Below, piece by piece: positions 24,516 to 34,069 of a stretch of 43,460 nucleotides of DNA. The notes beneath the pieces were generated by a model. The model did not search any database. It was given only the letters and a program-made list of their open reading frames with translations, and was not told where the DNA came from. How positions within the stretch are numbered: position 1 is the first letter of the stretch; each line of letters opens with the position of its first letter. This stretch comes from Clostridia bacterium (GTDB lineage: Bacteria; Bacillota; Clostridia; Peptostreptococcales; Anaerovoracaceae), in the NCBI GenBank assembly GCA_024684465.1, contig JAIKWW010000093.1:1-43460 (forward strand). The letters run 5' to 3'. The position numbers and the translations under genes are program-made.

Positions 24516-25889
24516 TTGATTCATAAGTATATATTCAAGGATGAGTATATTGTTCTGGATATTAACAGCGGGGCAATTCACATAGTGGATCCGCTCATAT
24601 ACGATATACTCGATTATTGTGACGAATCAGGCAATATTGACGAAAAAGCGGTATTTGATCACCTGGATGGCGATTACAGCCGTGAGGAAATCGCTGATGC
24701 CATGTCGGATATCGCGGAGCTGACGGAGCAGGGCATGCTCTTCACGCCGGATACGGTGGTGCCTGACGTCTATGAAAACAAAGAACCTGTGATCAAGGCT
24801 ATGTGTCTTCATGTGGCACACGATTGCAATCTTGACTGTAAATACTGCTTTGGAGATCAGGGCGCCTTTGAAGGGGTGCGCTGCCTCATGACGCCGGAAA
24901 TCGGGAAAAGGGCAATTGATTTCCTCATTGAAAATTCCGGACATCGGAGAAACCTTGAAATAGATTTCTTCGGCGGAGAACCGACGATGAACTTTGATGT
25001 TGTCAGGGAGGTTGTCAGATACGGAAGAGAAGTGGAAGGCGAACATAATAAAAACATCAGGTTCACCATAACCACAAACTCGGTGCTTCTGGACGACGAA
25101 AAGATTGATTATATCAATGAAACAATGGACAATGTCATCCTGAGCATAGACGGAAGACCGGAAGTCAATGACCGGATGAGAAAGACGCGGAACGGTCGCG
25201 GCTCCTATGATATCATCGTGCCTAACATGAAGAACTTCGTTAAGAAGCGCGGTGATGCACAGTATTATGTCAGAGGTACTTTCACTAAGTATAACCTTGA
25301 TTTTTCAGAAGATATCAATCATCTCCTTGAGCTTGGCTTCCGGAATGTATCGGTTGAACCGGTAGTTACAGATTCAAAGTATCCGTATGCGCTGGGAGAA
25401 GAAGATATTGAAACGATCGTAAAGGAATATGACAAGCTTTCCGATATGTTCATCGCCAATGCGATGCAGGGAAAGCCGTTCGATTTCTTCCATTTCAAGA
25501 TCGATCTGGATCAGGGGCCTTGTGTTGTTAAACGTGTGTCGGGCTGCGGCGCCGGCACCGAATATGTGGCAATATCACCGGAGGGCGATATATACCCATG
25601 TCATCAGTTTGTTGGAAACCCGATGTTCAAGTTGGGCAACATTACTGATGAAAAATATGAAAACCGCCTGTTTGATACATTCAACAGTGCGCATGTTTAT
25701 AACAAGCCGGAATGCAGGGAATGCTGGGCCAAATTCTATTGCAGCGGCGGATGTCATTCCAACGCATTTAAGTCCAACGGCGACATCATGAAACCATACA
25801 GACTTGGGTGCGAGATGGAAAAGAAACGCGTCGAATGCGCAATCGGCATTCAGGCGTATCTCTCGGATCGATCTGAGGAAGGAGTATAA
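24516..25889 (+). CDS. scfB: SCIFF maturase, radical SAM/SPASM thioether-forming enzyme
   Basis: A 457-residue radical S-adenosylmethionine enzyme that installs thioether links in the SCIFF precursor. The N-terminus (about 1-85) resembles the PqqD-like recognition element that binds the peptide leader. The radical SAM core has CNLDCKYC (Cys104, Cys108, Cys111) for the catalytic iron-sulfur cluster and the FFGGEPT motif. The C-terminal SPASM region (about 330-440) supplies many cysteines for auxiliary clusters, including GCG, YPC, CRECW and CSGGC. Translation starts at TTG, with AAGGAG eight bases upstream. secD follows after six bases, so the maturase and secDF are probably cotranscribed. Confidence 0.95.
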   Translation: MIHKYIFKDEYIVLDINSGAIHIVDPLIYDILDYCDESGNIDEKAVFDHLDGDYSREEIADAMSDIAELTEQGMLFTPDTVVPDVYENKEPVIKAMCLHVAHDCNLDCKYCFGDQGAFEGVRCLMTPEIGKRAIDFLIENSGHRRNLEIDFFGGEPTMNFDVVREVVRYGREVEGEHNKNIRFTITTNSVLLDDEKIDYINETMDNVILSIDGRPEVNDRMRKTRNGRGSYDIIVPNMKNFVKKRGDAQYYVRGTFTKYNLDFSEDINHLLELGFRNVSVEPVVTDSKYPYALGEEDIETIVKEYDKLSDMFIANAMQGKPFDFFHFKIDLDQGPCVVKRVSGCGAGTEYVAISPEGDIYPCHQFVGNPMFKLGNITDEKYENRLFDTFNSAHVYNKPECRECWAKFYCSGGCHSNAFKSNGDIMKPYRLGCEMEKKRVECAIGIQAYLSDRSEEGV

Positions 25890-25895
25890 TAAAGG

Positions 25896-27218
25896 ATGAA
25901 AACATTTAGGCGTGTAATGGCAGTACTAGTAGTAATAGTACTCGTTGCGGGCTGGTATGTAACGGTGTTCGGTGCCGGCAGCAAGATCGGCAATATCGGC
26001 AAGTACATGAAGCTCGGACTTGACCTGCAGGGCGGCGTTTATGTCGTTCTGGAAGCAGACACTGATGCGACAGGCACTGAGCTCGATGAACTCATGTCCC
26101 AGACACAGGCAGTTATTGAAAACCGTGTCAATGAACTCGGTCTTTCAAATCCTGTCGTAACCATCGAAAACAAGAACAGGATCAGAGTAGAGCTGCCGGG
26201 TGCAGATGATGCAGAAGGCGCTATCGAAACTATCGGCCAGACTGCTCAGCTGCAGTTCATCACAGCAGACGGAAATGTGATCCTGGACGGCGGAAATGTT
26301 AAGGATGCCGGATCAGCAATCAATTCCAACGGTGCAGGTTACGTGGTTACACTGGAATTTGACGGTACAGGTGCTGCTGCGTTTGAACAGGCTACACAGG
26401 CCATCGTTAACAACGAAATTACTCTCAATGAAAATGTTTCCAGCTTCATGCAGGCAAATTGCATCGGCATTCTGCTGGATAATTCCGTCCTTTCCGCACC
26501 TAGAGTAAGCTCTGTCATCAGCGGCGGAAAGTGCGAAATCGAAGGTAACTTTACACAGGAAGAAGCTTCAAATCTGGCTGCTCTCATCAGAGGCGGTGCA
26601 CTTCCGGTAGACCTGGTCGAAGTAGAGACCAATATTATCGGACCTACACTGGGTATCGATTCTCTCAACGAGAGTTTGATCGCAGCTCTGATCGGTACGC
26701 TCCTCGTAATTCTCATGATGCTCATCGCATACAGAGTGATGGGTATAGCAGCAGATATTGCGCTGGTAGCATATGCACTGATCTATGTATGGATTCTCGT
26801 TGCCTTCGGTAACGTACTCACACTTCCGGGCATCGCAGGTATGATTCTGTCCGTAGGTATGGCTGTAGATGCAAACGTTATCATCTTTGCCAGAATTAAA
26901 GAAGAAATCAGAAAGGGCAAGTCAGTAAGAGTTGCTGCTCACTCCGGTTATAAGAGAGCGCTGATGACTATTATCGACTCCCAGGTAACAACACTGATTG
27001 CAGGTGTTGCACTCTACGAATTCGGTTCAGGCGATGTCCGCGGATTCGCACTGACGCTCATGATCGGTATCATTATCAGTATCTTCACTGCAACAGTTGT
27101 TACTAACCTGTATCTCATGCTCTTCGCTGAGAACAAGACATTAGGAACAAAGGCTTTATTTGCCTGCTCTGAGAGAGCAGCTGCCTCTGAAGCAGATGCT
27201 GCAAAGGAGGTGCTGTAA
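25896..27218 (+). CDS. secD: Protein translocase subunit SecD
   Basis: A 440-residue RND-fold membrane protein that uses the proton gradient to pull exported proteins through SecYEG. It has an N-terminal membrane helix (about 5-28), then the conserved GLDLQGGVYVVLE and an extracytoplasmic region with its P1 base (GLSNPVV). Five clustered membrane helices (about 250-415) follow, containing GMAVDANVIIFARIKEE. Separate SecD and SecF genes, rather than the fused SecDF of Bacillus, are usual in Clostridia. Its ribosome binding site overlaps the end of scfB. secF starts two bases after the stop. Confidence 0.97.
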   Translation: MKTFRRVMAVLVVIVLVAGWYVTVFGAGSKIGNIGKYMKLGLDLQGGVYVVLEADTDATGTELDELMSQTQAVIENRVNELGLSNPVVTIENKNRIRVELPGADDAEGAIETIGQTAQLQFITADGNVILDGGNVKDAGSAINSNGAGYVVTLEFDGTGAAAFEQATQAIVNNEITLNENVSSFMQANCIGILLDNSVLSAPRVSSVISGGKCEIEGNFTQEEASNLAALIRGGALPVDLVEVETNIIGPTLGIDSLNESLIAALIGTLLVILMMLIAYRVMGIAADIALVAYALIYVWILVAFGNVLTLPGIAGMILSVGMAVDANVIIFARIKEEIRKGKSVRVAAHSGYKRALMTIIDSQVTTLIAGVALYEFGSGDVRGFALTLMIGIIISIFTATVVTNLYLMLFAENKTLGTKALFACSERAAASEADAAKEVL

Positions 27219-27220
27219 TC

Positions 27221-28348
27221 ATGTCATTCTATGAAAAGCTTAAAAAAGTTGATTTTATGAAGCACAGAAAGCTGTATTATGCAGTAACGTGCATTCTGAT
27301 CGTTGTCTCCATCGCCGTTGGTCTCGTAAGAGGATACAATTTCGGTATCGACTTTACAGGCGGTACTGTTATCCAGCTGGAAATGGGCGAGACTGTTTCC
27401 AAGGATGACGTAAACAGCATCCTTAAAGATAATGGAGTAAATGATGCAACTGTCACATATGCCGGTGAGAACAATACCCAGATCATGATCAAGACAGGTG
27501 AGTCTCTTGAAAGCGAAAAGAGAACAGTAGTAGTAGCTGCACTCAAGGATAAGTTCGGCTTCGATGATGACGCTGTTCTTTCTGTAAGCAACATCGGACC
27601 TTCTGTAGGACAGACTCTGAGAACATCTGCAGCTAAGGCAATCGCGGTAGCGGTTGTACTCATGCTGATCTATATCGCTGTAAGATTCATGTGGAAGTAC
27701 GGCATCGCCGCTATTCTGGCACTGCTGAATACACTTCTGCTTGTAATGGGCTTCTACGGAGTGTTCCACATTACCATCAACAGTCCGTTTATCGCTGCTA
27801 TGCTGACGATCCTCGGTTACGGTATCAACGATACCATCGTTATATTTGACCGTATCAGAGAGAACACGGCGAGTCTCACGAGCAGAAAGAGCCTCTCTTC
27901 CGCTGCGTATCTGGTGGATGAGAGTATCAGACAGACAGTCGGTCGTTCTGTCATGACATCACTGACAACGATCGCAGTAATGATCCCTCTGCTCATCTTC
28001 TGCGGAAGTACGATCAGATCATTCATTCTGCCGCTGCTGGTAGGTGTAATCGCAAGTACGCTGTCTTCAATTTTCATTGCCACTTCACTCTGGTATGATA
28101 TCGTTAATCTCACAGATCACGATTCATATGAGGCAAGATCAAAGAAAAAGGCAAAGGAAAAGGTAAAGAGCGGAAACGCTCCTGCAAAGCCTGCAGAAAA
28201 GAACACTGAAAAGGATGAGGCTTCAAAGGAAGTTGAAGCTGAAGAAAAAAAGGAAACAGAGGCCCCTGAGGGTGAGGCTGCAAAGGAAGAAAATGAAACT
28301 GCTGCAGCTGAAACACAGGAAGAAGAACAAGAACCTGTTTCTGAATAA
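27221..28348 (+). CDS. secF: Protein translocase subunit SecF
   Basis: Partner of SecD in proton-driven export. The N-terminal helix is followed by GIDFTGGTVIQLEM and a short periplasmic domain. The membrane-helix bundle then carries GYGINDTIVIFDRIRE and the SLTTIAVMIPLLIF segment. The conserved core ends near residue 305. A tail of about 65 residues, made nearly only of Lys, Glu, Ala, Pro and Thr, extends into the cytoplasm, giving 375 residues, longer than many SecF proteins. The YajC tail has a similar makeup. Confidence 0.96.
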   Translation: MSFYEKLKKVDFMKHRKLYYAVTCILIVVSIAVGLVRGYNFGIDFTGGTVIQLEMGETVSKDDVNSILKDNGVNDATVTYAGENNTQIMIKTGESLESEKRTVVVAALKDKFGFDDDAVLSVSNIGPSVGQTLRTSAAKAIAVAVVLMLIYIAVRFMWKYGIAAILALLNTLLLVMGFYGVFHITINSPFIAAMLTILGYGINDTIVIFDRIRENTASLTSRKSLSSAAYLVDESIRQTVGRSVMTSLTTIAVMIPLLIFCGSTIRSFILPLLVGVIASTLSSIFIATSLWYDIVNLTDHDSYEARSKKKAKEKVKSGNAPAKPAEKNTEKDEASKEVEAEEKKETEAPEGEAAKEENETAAAETQEEEQEPVSE

Positions 28349-28368
28349 TAAACAACGAGTGTATCTCT

Positions 28369-28459
28369 TTAAGGCGGCGTATATCTACGTCGCCTTAAGG
28401 TGCTTAAATCATTCGTTTAAAAATGTCCATATACACGCAGCGTTACGGCTGCGTGTATA
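28369..28459 (+). other. Two stem-loops between secF and rel
   Basis: The first stem pairs 28369-28381 with 28386-28398 (13 pairs, one G-U, loop TATC). The second pairs 28431-28441 with 28448-28458 (11 perfect pairs, loop GTTACG), extended by one pair. Neither has a T-run after it. They may end or stabilise the secDF transcript, or lie in the rel leader. I could not find a convincing promoter for rel. Confidence 0.7.
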
Positions 28460-28515
28460 GCCATATTTAAAAGTAATATTGTTTTCAACACTTTTATGAC
28501 TGTAAGGTAACTATT

Positions 28516-30702
28516 ATGGATGATTTTCTGGAATATCTGAAATCCCTGAACAGGAATTATGACCTCAATTTGATAAAAAGAGCATATCTGACTGCTGAAG
28601 AAAAGCATGAAGGCCAAAAGAGAAAATCCGGAGAGCCATATATTATTCATCCGGTGGAAGTTGCAAAGATTCTTGCAGATCTCGGCATGGACGATGAGAC
28701 CATCGTCGCAGGCCTTCTTCACGATGTGGTGGAAGATACTGACTACACCACTGAGCAGCTGGAGGATGAATTCGGAAAAGAAGTAGAACAGCTGGTTGAC
28801 GGTGTCACCAAACTGGGTGCCATCGGATTTGAAACGAAAGAAGAGGCACAGGCTGAAACATTACGTAAGATGTTTCTGGCCATGTCCAAGGATATAAGAG
28901 TCCTCATAATCAAGCTGGCAGACAGACTGCATAACATGAGGACCATCGACTATATGACTCCCGAGAAGATCCGGGAGAAATCAAAAGAAACTCTTGAAAT
29001 CTACGCGCCCCTTGCGGATCGTCTGGGTATGTTCAACATGAAATTCGAACTCGAGGATATTGCCCTGAAGCACCTCGAGCCGGAGCTCTATGCTGATCTT
29101 ACAAGACAGATCAATCAGCGCAAAGTGGAACGCGATGAAAATATAAGAAGAATTATCGCAGAGCTGTCAAAGGTTCTGGATAAAATGAAGATTCACTATG
29201 AAATTCAGGGCAGATCCAAGCATTTTTACAGCATTTACAGAAAGATGCGGGATAAGCACAAGCAGCTGGATGAAATATTCGACCTGACGGCTATCAGGAT
29301 CCTGGTGGATTCGGTGAAGGACTGCTATGGAGTCCTGGGTGTGGTCCATACGATGTGGAGGCCGATACCGGGACGTTTCAAGGACTACATTGCCATGCCA
29401 AAGGCAAATCTCTACCAGTCACTTCACACCACTGTGTTCGGCACGGACGGACAGCCGTTCGAGATACAGATCCGTACATTTGACATGCACAAGGTGGCAG
29501 AGTATGGTATCGCTGCCCACTGGAAATACAAGGAAGGCATCAAGACCGATCAGGAAGAGGTCAAGCTGGCCTGGCTCAGACAGACACTGGAGTGGAATAA
29601 GGATATGGATGATCCGAAGGAGTTCATGGAGACTCTGAAGGTGGATCTGTTCTCCAACCAGGTGTTCGTGTTCACTCCGGGTGGCAAGGTGATCGAGCTG
29701 CCTGCAGGTTCCACGCCTATCGATTTCGCATTCAAGATTCACTCGGATGTGGGTGCGAAGTGTATAGGCGCCAAGATAAACGGCAAGATGGTGCCTATAG
29801 ATCATGTGCTTGAAAACGGCAACATCGTCGAGATAATCACATCTTCGAACAGTAAGGGGCCAAGCATAGACTGGCTCAAGATCGCTAAGAGCAGAAATGC
29901 CAAGAATAAGATCCGTCAGTGGCTCAAGAAAGAGAACAAGAGCGAAAATGTGGAAAAGGGCAGAGCCATGCTGGACAGATATATCCATAGAAAAGGATAT
30001 GATTCCGGTCAGATAGTAAAGCCTCAGCGCCTCAACAAGGTGGCCAAGCAGCTGAGCTACACTTCCACTGAGGATCTGTTCTCTTCAATTGGATACGGTG
30101 GTACCGCCCTTTCAAAAGTACTTGATCTTCTCGTCAAATTCTACGACGAAGAGAAACAGGCGGAACAGAAAAAGGCAAAAGAAATCAAGAATTTTGAGCC
30201 TAAGAGCCAGTCCGGCGGGCGCAAAAGTCATGAGGAAGGCGGCGGCGTAAAGATAAAGGGCGTAGATAACCTTCTCATAAGACTTTCAAAGTGCTGTAAT
30301 CCTGTTCCGGGAGATTCGATAATCGGCTTCATCACAAAGGGGAGAGGTGTGTCTGTTCACAGAGCGGACTGCTCGAATATCGTAGCTCTTTCCGAAGAAG
30401 AGAAGAACAGATTTATTCAGGTTGAATGGGATCTTGAGGATGAACAGATGTCCTTCGAGACGGAGATCATGGTTCTGGCTGAAGACAGGAAGGGTTTATT
30501 CTCCGATCTCTCAAAGATATGCGAAGATATGAACGTTCACATAACAGGAGTAATCGGAAAGAGCAATACTGACAATACTGCAAATATCGCTCTTACGGTT
30601 CAGATTTCAAATGTAAACCAGATTGCCTCTCTGATGCGCAGATTCAAGTCCCTCCGGGGTGTCGTAGACGTTCATCGCGGAGGAAACACAGTAAGCAGCT
30701 GA
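28516..30702 (+). CDS. rel: Bifunctional (p)ppGpp synthetase/hydrolase Rel
   Basis: A 728-residue long RelA/SpoT homologue that makes and breaks (p)ppGpp. The domains in order are an HD hydrolase (HDVVED at 69-74), a synthetase, a TGS domain (about 390-450, VFVFTPGGKVIELPAG), a helical and zinc-finger-like region with CCNPVPGD (about 590), and a C-terminal ACT domain. In the synthetase, RFKD at 287-290 is typical of bifunctional enzymes, together with LYQSLHTTV and EIQIRT. Both active sites look intact. AAGG precedes the ATG. The hydrolase would also clear product of the small synthetase at 22179-22919. The metallo-hydrolase gene follows after 31 bases. Confidence 0.97.
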   Translation: MDDFLEYLKSLNRNYDLNLIKRAYLTAEEKHEGQKRKSGEPYIIHPVEVAKILADLGMDDETIVAGLLHDVVEDTDYTTEQLEDEFGKEVEQLVDGVTKLGAIGFETKEEAQAETLRKMFLAMSKDIRVLIIKLADRLHNMRTIDYMTPEKIREKSKETLEIYAPLADRLGMFNMKFELEDIALKHLEPELYADLTRQINQRKVERDENIRRIIAELSKVLDKMKIHYEIQGRSKHFYSIYRKMRDKHKQLDEIFDLTAIRILVDSVKDCYGVLGVVHTMWRPIPGRFKDYIAMPKANLYQSLHTTVFGTDGQPFEIQIRTFDMHKVAEYGIAAHWKYKEGIKTDQEEVKLAWLRQTLEWNKDMDDPKEFMETLKVDLFSNQVFVFTPGGKVIELPAGSTPIDFAFKIHSDVGAKCIGAKINGKMVPIDHVLENGNIVEIITSSNSKGPSIDWLKIAKSRNAKNKIRQWLKKENKSENVEKGRAMLDRYIHRKGYDSGQIVKPQRLNKVAKQLSYTSTEDLFSSIGYGGTALSKVLDLLVKFYDEEKQAEQKKAKEIKNFEPKSQSGGRKSHEEGGGVKIKGVDNLLIRLSKCCNPVPGDSIIGFITKGRGVSVHRADCSNIVALSEEEKNRFIQVEWDLEDEQMSFETEIMVLAEDRKGLFSDLSKICEDMNVHITGVIGKSNTDNTANIALTVQISNVNQIASLMRRFKSLRGVVDVHRGGNTVSS

Positions 30703-30733
30703 CAGACAGATAATCTGTTGATAAGGAGCATAT

Positions 30734-31354
30734 ATGGATATTAAATTATTTTACACAGGTCCGATGCCGGTGAATACATATCTCTGCGCGGACGAAGAAT
30801 CCAAGCAGGCTTTCATAGTTGATCCGGGTGCGGTGAGCAAGCCTCTGGAAAGCTATATTGCAGCAAACGAGTACGAGATCAAATACATCGTCCTGACTCA
30901 CGGACACGGAGATCATATTGGCGGAGTTCTTCATTATAAAGAGCTGTATCCTGAGGCAAAGGTCGTTGCAAATACCAAGGACGATTATCTGTTTCAGGAT
31001 TCCAGAGAAAACATGGCCGTTCAGTTTGTCGGTTATCCTGTTACTTTCCGCGCAGATATCTATGTTTACGACGGAGATAAGCTGGAAGTGGGTCCTATGG
31101 AACTGACGATTCTTGAAACGCCGGGACATACTCCCGGGGGGATCTCTATATTGGTAGGAAATGTGGTATTCTGCGGAGATACTTTATTTGCGGGATCCAT
31201 TGGAAGAACGGATTTCACCGGAGGCTCATACAGGGATCTCATTAATTCAGTAAAGACCAAGCTCTTCACCCTTCCGGATGACACCTTTGTGCTCCCGGGA
31301 CATATGAGGCAGACGACTATCGGACATGAAAAGAAATACAACCCGTTCTTTTAA
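30734..31354 (+). CDS. Metallo-beta-lactamase-fold hydrolase (glyoxalase II-like)
   Basis: A 206-residue metal-dependent hydrolase. The metal-binding motif HGHGDH is at residues 56-61. Further ligands are visible in ETPGHTPGG, FCGDTLF and the C-terminal LPGH. The short form lacks the extra substrate-binding domain of true glyoxalase II, and members of this group act on varied thioesters or phosphoesters. In Firmicutes a YqgX-like member often follows rel. The gene overlaps the start of hemZ by 29 bases. The substrate is not known. Confidence 0.9.
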   Translation: MDIKLFYTGPMPVNTYLCADEESKQAFIVDPGAVSKPLESYIAANEYEIKYIVLTHGHGDHIGGVLHYKELYPEAKVVANTKDDYLFQDSRENMAVQFVGYPVTFRADIYVYDGDKLEVGPMELTILETPGHTPGGISILVGNVVFCGDTLFAGSIGRTDFTGGSYRDLINSVKTKLFTLPDDTFVLPGHMRQTTIGHEKKYNPFF

Positions 31355-32717
31355 GATAGATCTTAAGGATCATGAAAAAAAATACGAATTGGAAATGCTT
31401 ATTCGTGAGTTTATAAAACCGGATCTGTTTGTCCTGGAGGACAATGCGGAAGATGCGGATATCTCTCTTCCGGAGGGCGGCATGGACAGAAATGCCGCAA
31501 AGCGTTATCTCTATGATGCTCTGGCGGAAGCAACCGGGTACAGACCTGAGTGGGGGACACTCACGGGAGTGAGACCTGCAAAGCTTGCAACCGAGATGTT
31601 GTACAGGGACGGACATTCTGAAAAAGAAGTTTTTGACATTTTCCGTAAAGAATATTATGTAAACGAAGAAAAGGCAGAGCTCCTTCAGGAAACCTGTCGT
31701 AACCAGAGCTTTATTACTTCAGATCCTGCGGGGGACAAGGTGGCTCTCTATGTGGGCATACCTTTCTGCCCTACACGGTGTCTGTACTGTTCGTTCACCT
31801 CAAATCAGGTTGGCGAAGCTGAAATGGAGCGTTATCTGGGTGCTCTGTTCAGTGAGATTCGCGCAGTTGGCAGCAGGGTGAGAGAGTCCGGTGCCGAGAT
31901 CGAAAGTATTTACTTCGGCGGCGGCACTCCTACATCCTTATCGGCGGAGATGCTTGACAGACTTCTCGGCTCAGTGTGCTCCGAATTTGATACGGAGCAT
32001 GTACGGGAGTTCTGTGTTGAGGCCGGGAGGCCTGACACCATTACTGCTGAAAAACTCAAAGTCCTGAAGGATCACGGTGTGGACAGAGTCAGCATCAATC
32101 CTCAGACTATGAATGCGGAGACATTGGAACTGATCGGAAGAGCACATTCCATCGCGGATGTGTATACTGCTTTTGATCTGGTAAGGGCCAGCGGGATCCC
32201 TCATGTAAATACGGATCTGATAGCGGGACTTCCCGGGGAATCTCCTGAGATGTTCTCCAATACGCTGGATCAGATCCTGGATCTCGGACCTGACAACATC
32301 ACAGTCCACACTCTTGCGGTAAAGAGAAGCTCCAGGCTGCATGAGGCAAATCAGGACTACAATTATGAGACTGATAATAACGTGGGAAACATTGTCTCAG
32401 ATGCCAGAAACAGACTGACAGATTCGGGTTACAGACCATATTATATGTATCGTCAGAAGCACATGCTCGGGAATTACGAGAATGTTGGATATGCCAGACC
32501 CGGCAGTGAATCGGTCTACAACATCAGGATAATGGATGAACACCAGACGATTGTCGCGCTGGGGGCGGGCGGAATCAGCAAGGCGTACTATCCGGAGGAA
32601 AACCGGCTGGAACGCGTTCCCAATGTGAGCAATTACAGCATCTATATCGACCGTATAGATGAAATGATAGAAAGAAAAAATCAGAAGCTGTTTCCTTCTT
32701 TGGGAAAGCGGCGCTGA
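31326..32717 (+). CDS. hemZ: HemZ-family radical SAM protein (coproporphyrinogen dehydrogenase-like)
   Basis: A 463-residue radical SAM protein of the HemN/HemW/HemZ group, most like HemZ. The cluster motif CPTRCLYC (Cys148, Cys152, Cys155) is followed by FGGGTPTSL, the SINPQTMN segment and LIAGLPGES. An N-terminal domain of about 140 residues precedes the core, as in HemZ. The family is annotated as oxygen-independent coproporphyrinogen III oxidase, but no other haem genes lie in this window and several relatives have other haem-related roles. It starts inside the end of the preceding gene (29-base overlap) with only a distant GAGG. A later start cannot be excluded. Confidence 0.85.
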   Translation: MKRNTTRSFKIDLKDHEKKYELEMLIREFIKPDLFVLEDNAEDADISLPEGGMDRNAAKRYLYDALAEATGYRPEWGTLTGVRPAKLATEMLYRDGHSEKEVFDIFRKEYYVNEEKAELLQETCRNQSFITSDPAGDKVALYVGIPFCPTRCLYCSFTSNQVGEAEMERYLGALFSEIRAVGSRVRESGAEIESIYFGGGTPTSLSAEMLDRLLGSVCSEFDTEHVREFCVEAGRPDTITAEKLKVLKDHGVDRVSINPQTMNAETLELIGRAHSIADVYTAFDLVRASGIPHVNTDLIAGLPGESPEMFSNTLDQILDLGPDNITVHTLAVKRSSRLHEANQDYNYETDNNVGNIVSDARNRLTDSGYRPYYMYRQKHMLGNYENVGYARPGSESVYNIRIMDEHQTIVALGAGGISKAYYPEENRLERVPNVSNYSIYIDRIDEMIERKNQKLFPSLGKRR

Positions 32718-32742
32718 AAAATACAGGAAAGGAGGAGCTGCA

Positions 32743-33996
32743 ATGTTGACGAAGGCTCCAAAAGGTACAAAAGACATACTCCCTGAGGCTTCACCGAAGT
32801 GGAGATATGTCGAAGAAAAATTCCGTGAAGTATGCCGCAGATATGGGCTTGAAGAGATAAGGACTCCTATATTTGAGCACACTGAACTGTTTCAGAGAGG
32901 TGTGGGAGATACCACGGATATCGTTCAGAAGGAAATGTACATCTTCGAAGATCACGCAGGAAGAAGTATTTCATTAAAGCCTGAGGGGACTGCCGGAGTT
33001 GTGCGTTCTTATATTGAAAATAAGATCTATGCGGGGACAAAGCCTGCCAAGGTTTATTATGAAACTCCTTGTTTCAGATATGAAAGACCACAGGCCGGAA
33101 GACTCAGAGAATTTCACCAGTTCGGAGTGGAGGTTTTCGGCGCATCCAGCATGATGGCTGACGCCGAGGTAATAACTCTGGCTATGGATTTTCTGAAATC
33201 AGTGGGCGTCGGCGGCCTTGAGCTGCGCATAAACAGTATAGGCTGTCCTGAGTGCCGTTCAAATTACAGAAAGGCGCTGCAGGATTACCTGAGGCCACAT
33301 TTTGATGAACTCTGCGAGGACTGCAAGGGCAGATTCGAGAGAAATCCTATGAGAATCATAGATTGCAAGGTACCTCGCTGCGGCGAGATTGCAAAGGATG
33401 CTCCGAGGATGCTGGACTATCTCTGCGAGGATTGCAGCAGTTCATTTGAAGAGCTGAAGAGCAATCTGAAGGCCAGCGGTGTTGAGTTCACTGTGGATCC
33501 GGGAATAGTCAGGGGACTTGACTATTATACGAAGACGGCCTTTGAGATCGTCACCAACACCATAGGTGCGCAGGGAACTGTCTGCGGCGGCGGGAGATAT
33601 GACAATCTCGTTGAGGAACTGGACGGCCCTGCAACGCCGGGTATCGGCTTCGGCCTCGGCATCGAGAGACTTCTCATAGTCATGGAGGCTACCGGTGCAT
33701 ATCTTCCGGATGCGGAAAAGACAGATGTGTTCATTGCATTTATAGGAGATGCGGCAAAGGCTGAAGCTCAGAAGCTGGCCCGGAAGCTGAGAAATGAAGG
33801 GCTTCGCGTCATGCTCGACGTGGCGGAACGCAATGTGAAGGGGCAGTTCAAGTATTCCGACAGAGTGAATTCGCGCTTCACGGCGACCATCGGAGATGAT
33901 GAACTTGCATCCGGATGCGTCAGCCTGAAGAATATGGAAACCGGTGAACAGAAGCTGGTCAGTGAAGTTGACATTCCTTCGGTTGTCAGAGGATAA
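32743..33996 (+). CDS. hisS: Histidyl-tRNA synthetase
   Basis: A class II synthetase of 417 residues that charges tRNA-His. Motif 1 lies around GTKDILPEAS and the segment near EHTELFQRG. Motif 2 covers LKPEGTAG to FRYERPQAGR. The histidine-specific GLDYYTKTAFEI and motif 3 GIGFGLGIERL follow. The C-terminal anticodon-binding domain is about 325-417. AAAGGAGG precedes the ATG. It lies upstream of aspS, the usual Firmicute pair. I saw no T-box leader ahead of it. Confidence 0.98.
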   Translation: MLTKAPKGTKDILPEASPKWRYVEEKFREVCRRYGLEEIRTPIFEHTELFQRGVGDTTDIVQKEMYIFEDHAGRSISLKPEGTAGVVRSYIENKIYAGTKPAKVYYETPCFRYERPQAGRLREFHQFGVEVFGASSMMADAEVITLAMDFLKSVGVGGLELRINSIGCPECRSNYRKALQDYLRPHFDELCEDCKGRFERNPMRIIDCKVPRCGEIAKDAPRMLDYLCEDCSSSFEELKSNLKASGVEFTVDPGIVRGLDYYTKTAFEIVTNTIGAQGTVCGGGRYDNLVEELDGPATPGIGFGLGIERLLIVMEATGAYLPDAEKTDVFIAFIGDAAKAEAQKLARKLRNEGLRVMLDVAERNVKGQFKYSDRVNSRFTATIGDDELASGCVSLKNMETGEQKLVSEVDIPSVVRG

Positions 33997-34069
33997 CACA
34001 GAATTCAGAGCGGCATCAAATCCGGTGCCGTTTCAGAAAATAAATCAGATTCAGGAGATGGTATTTAGA

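Noticed and set aside
32718-32742. T-box leader before hisS, aspS or leuS
   Set aside because: The gaps are 25, 73 and 0 bases. They are too short for a T-box, and no antiterminator-like sequence was seen.
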